Source: JBGFRR01 sp041695045 (GTDB taxonomy: Bacteria > Bacteroidota > Ignavibacteria > UBA10030). Taken from it: DNA of 6,648 nucleotides. Of this stretch, positions 1 through 5,564 are shown piece by piece. The stretch is taken from the NCBI GenBank assembly GCA_041695045.1, contig JBGFRR010000060.1, positions 1-6,648 of the forward strand, written 5' to 3'. The first letter of the stretch is position 1, and the number at the start of each line of letters is the position of its first letter. The position numbers and the translations under genes were made by a program. The notes under the pieces are model-generated. The model was not told the origin of the DNA. It made no database searches and saw nothing but the letters and a program-made list of their open reading frames with translations.

Positions 1-60
1 GACGGGATGATCCATGACGTCTGGCTTTTCAATGATAACCAAAAAACGAGGCTTCTGCAA
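1..60 (-). CDS. Possible 5' end of a gene leaving the left edge
   Basis: On the - strand a TTG codon at 60-58 opens a frame that runs uninterrupted to base 1. It begins M-Q-K-P-R-F-L-V-I-I-E-K-P-D, a basic start followed by a hydrophobic strand, as is common at a protein N-terminus. An AGGA-like Shine-Dalgarno sequence lies about 5 nt before the TTG. Only about 20 residues are visible, so no family can be named. The competing reading is a + strand frame open from base 1 to a TGA at 94-96, which would be the C-terminus of an upstream gene. I prefer the - strand because of the ribosome-binding site, but only weakly. Confidence 0.25.
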   Translation of the reverse strand, partial: MQKPRFLVIIEKPDVMDHPV

Positions 61-135
61 CGAGTTCCTTCCGCTTGCTATTCGACGGGGCAATGAGTAA
101 ACTTGACCGTTACCAAATTGTTCGGCACCGGAACA

Positions 136-482
136 ATGACCTCCACCGAAAATCTCAGGTACCTGCTCACACAAGCCGCATCGGGAGCCATTACCGCTCG
201 CGAGTTATCCGAGCTGGTACACTTTACGCGCGCCATTGCCGAGCCGTACTTGAACACTCATCCCGGTCGATCCTGAGCATTTGCTCCTTTCACGGCATAA
301 CGGAAGGCGATCTTACGGAGGATTGTATCGGGGAAGTATTTGCTACGGACGGATCGAACCGATTCACGCGGATTCAGAAATTCCAGCGAGCGCTCGTGCG
401 GGTTCTGCGCCGTGAAAACCGGTCGCCCATTGCCGGGTCTCGACTGGGACGAGCCACGCGTGGAAACGGGATGAGAATCTGA
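136..482 (+). pseudogene. Frameshifted, truncated copy of the sigma-like gene at 1833-2870
   Basis: From ATG 136, 46 codons align without gaps to the first 46 residues of the protein encoded at 1833 (16 identities by hand, including LR.LL, LV..TR and the YL pair) before TGA 274-276. The alignment resumes one base earlier in the next frame, from the Cys codon at 282 to the Leu codon at 393. That part has 15 of 38 identities, including D-L-x-x-D-C-I-G and N-R-F-x-R. A single-base deletion between about 250 and 282 explains the break. I see no slippery heptamer there, so programmed frameshifting is unlikely. After about 395 the similarity fades, and the frame ends at tandem TGA codons (480-485) just before the eIF-2B-like gene. 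About three quarters of the parent is missing. The longer frame that could be drawn from TTG 75 starts in the wrong phase. The parent looks like a sigma-type regulator; this copy is probably non-functional. Confidence 0.65.
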
Positions 483-488
483 TGATTC

Positions 489-1433
489 ATGCCCAACCCT
501 CCTTTACCGCGAGAAATACGCAACCGGATCCGCACCATCGCCTCCGATAAAACCAGCGGCTCTGCCGAGCTCGTCAGACGTGCAGCCGGGGTCTTCCGGT
601 TATTGGCTCAGAAGAAATCGGTCAGAACTCAGGTAGAGTTGCAGCTCCTTCTTGAAGAGACCGCGCTCGCGCTGATTGAAGCACAACCGGTAATGGCGCC
701 CATGCTGAACCTCGCGAATAGGGTGCTGTTGAGCATCGATGGAATCCGGGGCCTCAAAGCAATGAAGAGCGCGGCCGCTGCTGCCTCTCGGCGGTTCCTG
801 CAGGATCTGGCGGACCATGAGAAATCCATTGCTCGGCATGCCAGGAAGCTCATCCACAATGGAGATCGTATTCTGATCTATTCGAGGAGCTCGACCGTCC
901 AGAGGGCATTGCTCGACGCGAAAAAGGCCGGGAAGCGATTCGAGGTGGTTTGTCCTGAAGCCCGTCCGATGTATGAAGGCGTGACAGCTGCGAAGGAGCT
1001 GGGAGAAGCTGGGATAGCGGTCACGCTTGTTACAGATGGCGCAGCATTTTCGATGACATCGCAGGTCCACCTGGTTTTCGTGGGTGCCGATGCCGTTACC
1101 GCCGACGGAATCATCAACAAGATTGGAACGAGCAGTCTCGCTCGGATCGCCAGACAATGCGCTGTGCCGGTTTATGCTCTGTGCGGATCTGAAAAAGTTG
1201 TACCGCCGCAATACCGGATGGGTCTTGACGACATGAGCTCCCGAGAAGAGATCTTAAGTGAAGAAGTGCGAAATGTTAGAGTCTACAATCAATACTTTGA
1301 CCTGACTCCGTATGGATTCATCACTCGAGTGGTAACGGAGAGAGGAGCGACCGTTCCGAGGTCGCTGGTGCGTGAGGTAATTCGTTGCCGGCTTCATGCA
1401 TTGATTCACACACGTGGTGTCCCCACGACGTAG
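489..1433 (+). CDS. eIF-2B alpha/beta/delta-family protein (bacterial eIF-2B-like)
   Basis: This 314-residue protein belongs to the superfamily that includes eIF-2B regulatory subunits, methylthioribose-1-phosphate isomerase (MtnA) and ribose-1,5-bisphosphate isomerase. An N-terminal helical part (about 1-120) precedes a Rossmann-like part. Hallmarks are ILIYSRSS at 128-135, a PEARPMYEG segment at 156-164, and GADAVTADG-x-x-NKIGT at 199-214. D201 matches the catalytic Asp of the isomerases. The catalytic Cys, which lies in an H-C-N motif in those enzymes, is replaced by Y-S-R, as in eIF-2B alpha. The protein may therefore bind a sugar phosphate or nucleotide rather than isomerise it. Its length suits the short eIF-2B/ribose-bisphosphate-isomerase group. 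ATG 489 is the first possible start after two in-frame stops, and the expected N-terminal helix follows directly; the Shine-Dalgarno site is weak. The bacterial role is unknown, so a translation function should not be assumed. Confidence 0.88.
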   Translation: MPNPPLPREIRNRIRTIASDKTSGSAELVRRAAGVFRLLAQKKSVRTQVELQLLLEETALALIEAQPVMAPMLNLANRVLLSIDGIRGLKAMKSAAAAASRRFLQDLADHEKSIARHARKLIHNGDRILIYSRSSTVQRALLDAKKAGKRFEVVCPEARPMYEGVTAAKELGEAGIAVTLVTDGAAFSMTSQVHLVFVGADAVTADGIINKIGTSSLARIARQCAVPVYALCGSEKVVPPQYRMGLDDMSSREEILSEEVRNVRVYNQYFDLTPYGFITRVVTERGATVPRSLVREVIRCRLHALIHTRGVPTT

Positions 1434-1592
1434 ATCAGGCCGAAATCTGTGACTGAAAGTGAGGATGCGGGGGCGGAGTACGTAGCCCGATCTTTTAGCT
1501 CCGTAGCGATTTGAAGCACCGCGGTGGCATGCGAAGGTGCTCTCGGCATCGACTGAACAACGTGCCGAAAAGGAAAGTGGCTCCCCGTTGTT

Positions 1593-1621
1593 GAGACAAT
1601 TCACCGGTTGGGTGAAATCTC
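1593..1621. repeat. Compound inverted repeat (hairpin)
   Basis: TTCACC (1600-1605) and GGTGAA (1611-1616) enclose the 5-base loop GGTTG. The stem is extended by GAGA (1593-1596) pairing with TCTC (1618-1621) across a small 3/1 internal loop, giving 10 base pairs. No T-tract follows. It could form in RNA from either strand or be a protein-binding palindrome. Confidence 0.4.
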
Positions 1622-1672
1622 TTCCTTGACAATGCAAGAAGAACCCTACGTCTTGGCAAGAGGGGAGAAGAG

Positions 1673-1715
1673 CCCGTGTCACACGTTGCTCACCCTTAAA
1701 GAGCAGGTGACCGGG
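1673..1715. repeat. Compound inverted repeat (14-bp hairpin)
   Basis: Three stacked helices pair in order: CCCG (1673-1676) with CGGG (1712-1715), GTCAC (1678-1682) with GTGAC (1707-1711), and TGCTC (1687-1691) with GAGCA (1701-1705). They are separated by a single bulged T and a 4/1 internal loop and capped by a 9-base loop (1692-1700). With 14 pairs it is the strongest structure in the window apart from the terminator. No T-run follows on either strand. It lies about 120 bp before the sigma-like gene and upstream of that gene's best promoter candidate. Confidence 0.45.
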
Positions 1716-1757
1716 GATTAGAGTTCTATCTCCGTATGTAAGATGGCCGAGTTCTGC

Positions 1758-1786
1758 TTGATTTTTTCTTGCCTGTTCGTTAAGAT
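1758..1786 (+). promoter_or_regulatory. Candidate promoter of the sigma-like gene
   Basis: TTGATT at 1758-1763 and TAAGAT at 1781-1786 are 17 bp apart, each matching the sigma-70 consensus at 4 of 6 positions. Transcription would start near 1793, leaving a leader of about 40 nt that contains the AGGGAGA ribosome-binding site (1824-1830). The -35 hexamer, the following T-run, the spacing and the words TTC and TTA before the -10 are shared with the candidate promoter at 4528-4556, which raises confidence a little. Confidence 0.4.
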
Positions 1787-1832
1787 TTGACTGTTTCCTC
1801 CCTTAGCCACCCACCCCTTCCTCAGGGAGACA

Positions 1833-2870
1833 ATGGCGCCGCATTCCGAGTTGAGAGAGCTCCTGCGAATGGCTTTGCGCGACTCCCCGCCCGTGCGCGA
1901 AGTCGGGAGACTTGTTGAAATCACCCGCCTCATTGTGGAGGCCTATCTGAGAAAACGCCGCGCCTCCGTCTCCGAAGTCTGTACACGAACCGGACTTGGC
2001 CTCCCTGATCTCTCATGGGATTGCATAGGCGACATTTTTTCCATGATCACGCAGAATCGTTTTCACCGGCTTGAGCGATTTGTTGAGAAACTCTCCCCTG
2101 GTCTGGACGAAATCCCCGACCGGAATCTCTCCATTGCCTACCGGGCCTTCGTACTCCGTGTAGCAGACGTGCACCTCGCCAGAAGTTTTGCGCAGGCCGA
2201 TCCGTTTGGCGCACACATCAGTCGGAACATCAAGGATTGCGTCCGCGGCACCAAGATCTTTTGTCTTAGACGAGACTATCGCGGTATCGCGCTCGTTTCC
2301 AACGTAATAGACCCACTGGATCATCTTCCCGCTTTTCCGCGTGACTGGCTTGAGCGCACATTGCACAGCCGTTGTCGGCCAAACGACTCAACGATGGTCA
2401 TCCTCAATCACGTAGCAGCTGCGCTCAATGAACAAAACGACTACCGGCGCTCGATTCCTCTGATTGATCTTATCCAAATTGTCAAAAGCCTTCAGCGCCA
2501 CACGGCTCACGCTGGTACTCCTCCAGAAGAACCCAGCATATCATTTGATCACATGACTGAGGATGACCTTGCAACTCTTCGTCTCATCGTATCCGAGGCC
2601 ATCAAGGAAAAGATTATTAGCCTCTATTATGGGAAACGCGGTATGGAACCCGAGCATGTGCGGTCTCTTCTGATCATGATGGGGCTTATTATTGATGACT
2701 GGTTCGAATTCCGGGAAGAGAGAAGCACGTTTTATGAGTATGCTGGAAGGACAACGTGGTACAAAACACGGACCAAAGAGGAGTACGAAGAGTTTTGGCG
2801 GGAGAAGGTCGAATATCTCGCAAAGATTGCGAGGAAAACAATTCTCGAATATCTGGAAGGGGAGTTGTAA
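1833..2870 (+). CDS. Divergent RNA polymerase sigma-factor-like protein
   Basis: This 345-residue soluble protein has no membrane segment or signal peptide. Residues 27-40 and 59-87 resemble the start of sigma-70 region 2, with a helix, then D59-L60-x-x-D63-C-I-G-D-I-F and N75-R-F-x-R. Residues 103-137 (AYRAFVLRVAD, then H-I-S-R-N-I-K-D) could be the rest of that region. The middle (about 140-240) is not recognised. The C-terminus is strongly helical: D244-E258, then EEYEEFWREKVEYLAKIARK at about 317-336, a place where region 4 would sit in an ordinary sigma factor, although no clear helix-turn-helix is visible. It is longer than a usual ECF sigma factor (about 170-200 residues). The next gene, 113 nt on, has an anti-sigma zinc finger, which is the main support for a sigma role. 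ATG 1833 follows AGGGAGA at 1824-1830, and the decayed copy at 136 starts at the same alignment position. It may instead be a sigma-derived regulator that no longer binds promoters. Confidence 0.55.
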   Translation: MAPHSELRELLRMALRDSPPVREVGRLVEITRLIVEAYLRKRRASVSEVCTRTGLGLPDLSWDCIGDIFSMITQNRFHRLERFVEKLSPGLDEIPDRNLSIAYRAFVLRVADVHLARSFAQADPFGAHISRNIKDCVRGTKIFCLRRDYRGIALVSNVIDPLDHLPAFPRDWLERTLHSRCRPNDSTMVILNHVAAALNEQNDYRRSIPLIDLIQIVKSLQRHTAHAGTPPEEPSISFDHMTEDDLATLRLIVSEAIKEKIISLYYGKRGMEPEHVRSLLIMMGLIIDDWFEFREERSTFYEYAGRTTWYKTRTKEEYEEFWREKVEYLAKIARKTILEYLEGEL

Positions 2871-2884
2871 CTGTGCATCCATTC

Positions 2885-2913
2885 TGGAAAGCGCCGCGCC
2901 GTCGGAATATATA
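2885..2913 (+). promoter_or_regulatory. Weak candidate promoter before the zinc-finger membrane protein
   Basis: TGGAAA (2885-2890) and TATATA (2908-2913) are 17 bp apart and match the sigma-70 hexamers at 4 of 6 positions each. It lies in the 113-bp gap between the sigma-like gene and its neighbour. The downstream gene could equally be transcribed from the promoter near 1758, so this site may be chance. Confidence 0.2.
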
Positions 2914-2983
2914 CATACAGAGAGAAAACAAGAATCCCCAAATAGTCTGAACATGAGGAGCAGGACGCCAACGAGGGAGAACA

Positions 2984-4474
2984 ATGAGCCAGCACATATC
3001 CGATGAAATGCTGCAGTTGTACGTCGTCGAGCCGGAGTCACTCGCAACGGACGAAAAGGAACTCATTAAAACGCATTTAGAAGCGTGTGCCTTCTGTCGC
3101 GAGCATTTGCAACTTGAACAAGAGATGTACTCGTACATCGACTCGCATCTCGGATCGGAGCCTACCGAGGAAGACCTTTCGTACGCAAGGAGGCTCCTGC
3201 GGCAAGGGGCGGGTCACATGTTGTCATCCGCCGAGCAGAAGTTGCTGGGTGTTGGGTCTGTGCTGGCTTCTTATCGTGCTTTCTCTGGCCGCGCGCCTTC
3301 TATAATCTCACGAGCAACAAGCTATCTTGTCCGATATCCTGTCCGGTCTGCAGCAGTCGGTTTGAGTTTTGCGGGACTTGCTTTGCTTCTGAGTATGGTC
3401 CTACGACCCGCTACGGATCCAAATCCCTCATATGTGGAAATCCAGGATGAGACCTTGACCGTCTTCAATCGCGATGGCAGAGAGTTGTGGACAAAGCGGG
3501 CCCTCGGCATGCCCGAAGGGTCAACCAAGGCCGGTTTCCGTCTCCCGAACGGCGAGCGGATCCGCAGCGATCTGATACTGGTGAGCGACATCAATGGCGA
3601 CGGCCATAATGAAGTGCTGGTCGCAGGTCATCTGAGCACCACAGATTTCCAGGCAAAGAGCTTTGCGGCTGAGACGCTGTATTGCTTCAGCTCGAAGGGC
3701 TTGCTGCGCTGGGCAAAAGCGTATCCTGAGAATTCATTTGCAAAGTCATTTGAGTATACGAGATGGGGAAAATGGAGAATCGAACAGTTTGTTGTCATCG
3801 GGAAACTGAAACCGCGCCTCTTTGTTTACGCCTATTGTACCCCATACTTCCCATCAAAGATACTTGAAGTCGCTCCCGATAATGGTAGCGTTCTTCAAAC
3901 CTACTGGCACGCGGGTGGAGTCAGTTTTTTGTCAGCTCACAATATCGACAACGAAGGGGCGATGGAATTGATCCTTGGTGGTCCCAACAATGGATACGGA
4001 CGTGCTTATTTAGCTGTTCTGGATCCCGACAGGCTACGAGGGTGCGGGCCAGCCCCGGGAGATTTTTACCCGGAAGGGGTTCCGCTAGGGACTGAGAAAT
4101 TCTATCTTCTCTTCCCGAGAACGGAAGTCAGCTTAGAATTTGGCAACGCGGGGTATAATGCGACAGAGACCATCACTCGTGCAACGGACAATACATTCAT
4201 CGTGGCGGTAGAGGAGAACCCGTCGGCACCCAATGAAAACAGGGCAACAATTCTGTACACCCTTGATTCAAAGATGGGGGTCGCGTCAGTCACATGGAGC
4301 GATCAGTTTCTCCATTTGTACCGCAGGTTGCTGAAGGAAAAGAAAGCAAGGCAGCAATTGAGTGCCATCTATTGGGAGAATCTGAAGAATTCCGTTGAAT
4401 ACTGGGATGGGGAGAGGTTTGTGAAGGAGCCGACAATGAACAGGCATTATGTGGCCGGAAAGAATTTGCCATAA
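2984..4474 (+). CDS. Anti-sigma-type zinc-finger membrane protein with beta-propeller/FG-GAP-like sensor part
   Basis: This 496-residue protein has three parts. Residues 1-55 form an anti-sigma zinc-finger-type domain with H31-x3-C35-x2-C38, which in known family members clasps a sigma factor on the cytoplasmic face. A single membrane helix follows at about 122-140 (SAAVGLSFAGLALLLSMVL) and is preceded by R-Y-P-V-R, consistent with an inside N-terminus. The remaining 350 residues should lie outside the cytoplasm. They contain PQQ-like strands (LTVFNRDGRELW at 158-169, LYCFSSKGLLRW at 232-243) and FG-GAP-like, Ca2+-loop-like repeats: D202-I-N-G-D-G-H-N-E at 202-210 and a degenerate one at about 320-333. 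A beta-propeller is likely. ATG 2984 has GAGGGAGA at 2973-2980, almost the same ribosome-binding site as the sigma-like gene. The pairing implies a membrane-tethered anti-sigma factor for that protein. No ligand or protease site is identifiable, and the C-terminal 120 residues match nothing I know. Confidence 0.8.
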   Translation: MSQHISDEMLQLYVVEPESLATDEKELIKTHLEACAFCREHLQLEQEMYSYIDSHLGSEPTEEDLSYARRLLRQGAGHMLSSAEQKLLGVGSVLASYRAFSGRAPSIISRATSYLVRYPVRSAAVGLSFAGLALLLSMVLRPATDPNPSYVEIQDETLTVFNRDGRELWTKRALGMPEGSTKAGFRLPNGERIRSDLILVSDINGDGHNEVLVAGHLSTTDFQAKSFAAETLYCFSSKGLLRWAKAYPENSFAKSFEYTRWGKWRIEQFVVIGKLKPRLFVYAYCTPYFPSKILEVAPDNGSVLQTYWHAGGVSFLSAHNIDNEGAMELILGGPNNGYGRAYLAVLDPDRLRGCGPAPGDFYPEGVPLGTEKFYLLFPRTEVSLEFGNAGYNATETITRATDNTFIVAVEENPSAPNENRATILYTLDSKMGVASVTWSDQFLHLYRRLLKEKKARQQLSAIYWENLKNSVEYWDGERFVKEPTMNRHYVAGKNLP

Positions 4475-4527
4475 GTCCCACCTTACTCACCTGCAACAGA
4501 CCACTTCACCCTGCCGATGCTTCGGGA

Positions 4528-4556
4528 TTGATTTTTCTGCTGAACTTCATTACAAT
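4528..4556 (+). promoter_or_regulatory. Promoter of the tandem DUF5618-like genes
   Basis: TTGATT (4528-4533; 4/6) and TACAAT (4551-4556; 5/6) are exactly 17 bp apart. Transcription would start near 4563, about 58 nt before ATG 4621. A reading frame can be drawn from the TTG at 4528, but the hexamers show this TTG is better read as the -35 box. This supports the later start for the gene. It lies 54 bp after the stop of the upstream membrane-protein gene. Confidence 0.55.
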
Positions 4557-4620
4557 GGAACAGCATTGTTGTTCCTTTGAACTATTGTCGCAAAGGGTTA
4601 GCATTCATAGAGAAACCACA

Positions 4621-4995
4621 ATGAAAGATGCGACGCGATACATAGCCAATGCGAAGGAACTCCTGAGCAAATCTGCTGTTGAAGACGGGCGGTACGCGGA
4701 CAAGAAATATGTGAAGTCTGCATGCGGTGTTGCCTATTTAGGAGTGCTAAAAGCCATCGATGAATTCTTGCTCCGGAAGGGAGTCGCCGAAAAGAGTTTG
4801 CCAAAAAAAGTGGAAGAATATGCAAAGGCACTCAAGCAGTACGCTTCGTCTCGAGACGGAAAGCTGATGAGGGAGTTCAACGGTATTTACGAAGAGCTCC
4901 ACATCGCTGGGTACTACCGAAGAAATCTGCACCGTGTCGATGTGGTCAAAGCGGCGCTGCGAGGAGCCGAGGAGTTCATACGGAAACTGAGTTGA
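4621..4995 (+). CDS. DUF5618-like small helical protein, copy 1
   Basis: This 124-residue, predominantly helical soluble protein resembles the DUF5618 family of Bacteroidota and relatives (from memory, not searched). Recognisable pieces are RYIANAKELLSKS (6-18), ACGVAYLGVLKAID (34-47) and LHIAGYYR (93-100). ATG 4621 is chosen because the alignment with the next gene starts exactly there and because a promoter occupies the sequence of any longer start; the Shine-Dalgarno site is poor. Helix order and the aromatic-rich AYL and GYYR segments recall HEPN-type four-helix bundles, but no R-x4-6-H nuclease motif is present. No function is known. It ends 26 nt before its homologue, so the two are surely co-transcribed. 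Confidence 0.8.
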   Translation: MKDATRYIANAKELLSKSAVEDGRYADKKYVKSACGVAYLGVLKAIDEFLLRKGVAEKSLPKKVEEYAKALKQYASSRDGKLMREFNGIYEELHIAGYYRRNLHRVDVVKAALRGAEEFIRKLS

Positions 4996-5021
4996 CGATT
5001 TCCAGGCTATCTGAAGACCAA

Positions 5022-5399
5022 ATGAAAGAATCGTTACGATATCTTGAGAATGCAAAAGAGTTGCTCAGCAAGTCCCCGATTGAGGATGATACCTATCTCG
5101 ATCTCAAGTCTGTGCAGGAAGCCTGCGGAACAGCCTACCTTGCAGTATTGAGGGCGATCGATGCATCGTTACTGCAGCGAGGGATGGCAGAAAAAGACCT
5201 GCCACAATCTGTTGAGGGTTACAGGGCAGCCATCCAGAAGTATCTTGCGCCATATAACGGAAAGCTAACGAGGGAGTTTGAAAAACTTTACAAGGCACTT
5301 CACATTGCCGGATATTACCGAGGTCTTCTCGATGATGTCAATGCCCTCAAAGACTATTTTAGGGTAGCAAAGGGATTCATCGAAAAAGTGAGCCCGTAA
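5022..5399 (+). CDS. DUF5618-like small helical protein, copy 2
   Basis: This 125-residue protein aligns with copy 1 over 124 positions without a gap, with 67 identities by hand count (about 54%). The most conserved segments are NAKELLSKS (10-18), A-C-G-x-AYL (34-40), A-E-K-x-L-P (56-61) and LHIAGYYR (93-100). The 101-118 region differs most: the basic R-N-L-H-R-V-D of copy 1 becomes G-L-L-D-D-V-N. ATG 5022 gives the same N-terminus as copy 1. An alternative TTG at 4992 overlaps the stop of copy 1 and would add 10 residues not matched in copy 1. A clear terminator follows at 5425. The pair is a tandem duplication that has diverged enough for heteromer formation or split roles. Function unknown. 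Confidence 0.8.
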   Translation: MKESLRYLENAKELLSKSPIEDDTYLDLKSVQEACGTAYLAVLRAIDASLLQRGMAEKDLPQSVEGYRAAIQKYLAPYNGKLTREFEKLYKALHIAGYYRGLLDDVNALKDYFRVAKGFIEKVSP

Positions 5400-5424
5400 A
5401 GCCACCCATCCCCTGAAAGCCCTC

Positions 5425-5469
5425 AAACCCCCGCTGTCTGAAAAAAGATGGTGGGGGTTTCGCGTTTTT
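5425..5469 (+). terminator. Intrinsic terminator of the DUF5618-like operon
   Basis: AAACCCCC (5425-5432) pairs perfectly with GGGGGTTT (5453-5460) around a 20-base loop that contains an A-run. A T-run (5465-5469) follows after CGCG. It lies 25 nt after the stop of copy 2. The loop is rather long, but the 8-bp stem is perfect. It separates this operon from the toxin-antitoxin-type module. Confidence 0.75.
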
Positions 5470-5536
5470 GTGTTCCGCTCTTCAGAATCCCGCCTTATTG
5501 GTATGAACTATTTTTGTTTTCAGAGGTCTCTTATAG

Positions 5537-5556
5537 TAAGTGCGCTTAAGTGCGCT
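5537..5556. repeat. Perfect 10-bp tandem repeat, likely operator
   Basis: TAAGTGCGCT occurs twice back to back (5537-5546, 5547-5556). Each unit is nearly palindromic around GCGC. A -10-like TATAGT (5532-5537; 5/6) touches its left end, and a second promoter-like pair starts just downstream at 5565, so a protein bound here would interfere with transcription of the next two genes. Toxin-antitoxin operons are commonly autoregulated through such repeats; that it works this way here is inference. Confidence 0.5.
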
Positions 5557-5564
5557 ACAAAAAA

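Larger units (their letters stand above)
1434..1832. other. Gene-free, inverted-repeat-rich intergenic region
   Basis: I find no convincing coding frame in these 399 bases. Between 1515 and 1715 there is a run of inverted repeats: AGCACC/GGTGCT (1515-1520 with 1536-1541), AACAACG/CGTTGTT (1556-1562 with 1586-1592), a compound hairpin at 1593-1621, CAAGA/TCTTG (1635-1639 with 1651-1655) and a compound hairpin at 1673-1715. None is followed by a T-run, so they do not look like terminators. The stretch could be a structured RNA, a regulatory region for the downstream gene, or degraded sequence. The last 75 bases hold a promoter-like sequence and the ribosome-binding site of the next gene. Confidence 0.4.

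Noticed and set aside
75..135. TTG start at 75 for a 135-residue protein ending at 482
   Set aside because: The homologous N-terminus lies in a different frame starting at ATG 136; only the part after about 276 is real similarity, so the long frame is an artefact of the frameshift.
600..1211. Long - strand frame inside the eIF-2B-like gene
   Set aside because: It has no recognisable motifs and lies wholly under a well-supported + strand gene, so it is a shadow frame.
1413..1427. CGTGG/CCACG hairpin at the end of the eIF-2B-like gene
   Set aside because: It lies within the last codons and has no T-run, so it is not supported as a terminator.
1626..1652. Consensus TTGACA at 1626 as a -35 box
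   Set aside because: No acceptable -10 hexamer lies 15-19 bp downstream; the pair at 1758/1781 fits better.
2886..2903. GGAA...GTC as an ECF-sigma promoter recognised by the local sigma-like protein
   Set aside because: The spacing is well short of the about 16-17 bp usual between ECF -35 and -10 elements.
2541..3138. Several overlapping frames on both strands around the junction of the sigma-like and zinc-finger genes
   Set aside because: Cys/Ser-rich translations without motifs. The two + strand genes with strong ribosome-binding sites explain the region.
4514..4536. CCGA-TGCT-TCGG hairpin followed by T's as terminator of the zinc-finger gene
   Set aside because: The stem is only 4 bp, the T-run is 8 bases away and it coincides with the -35 box of a better-supported promoter.
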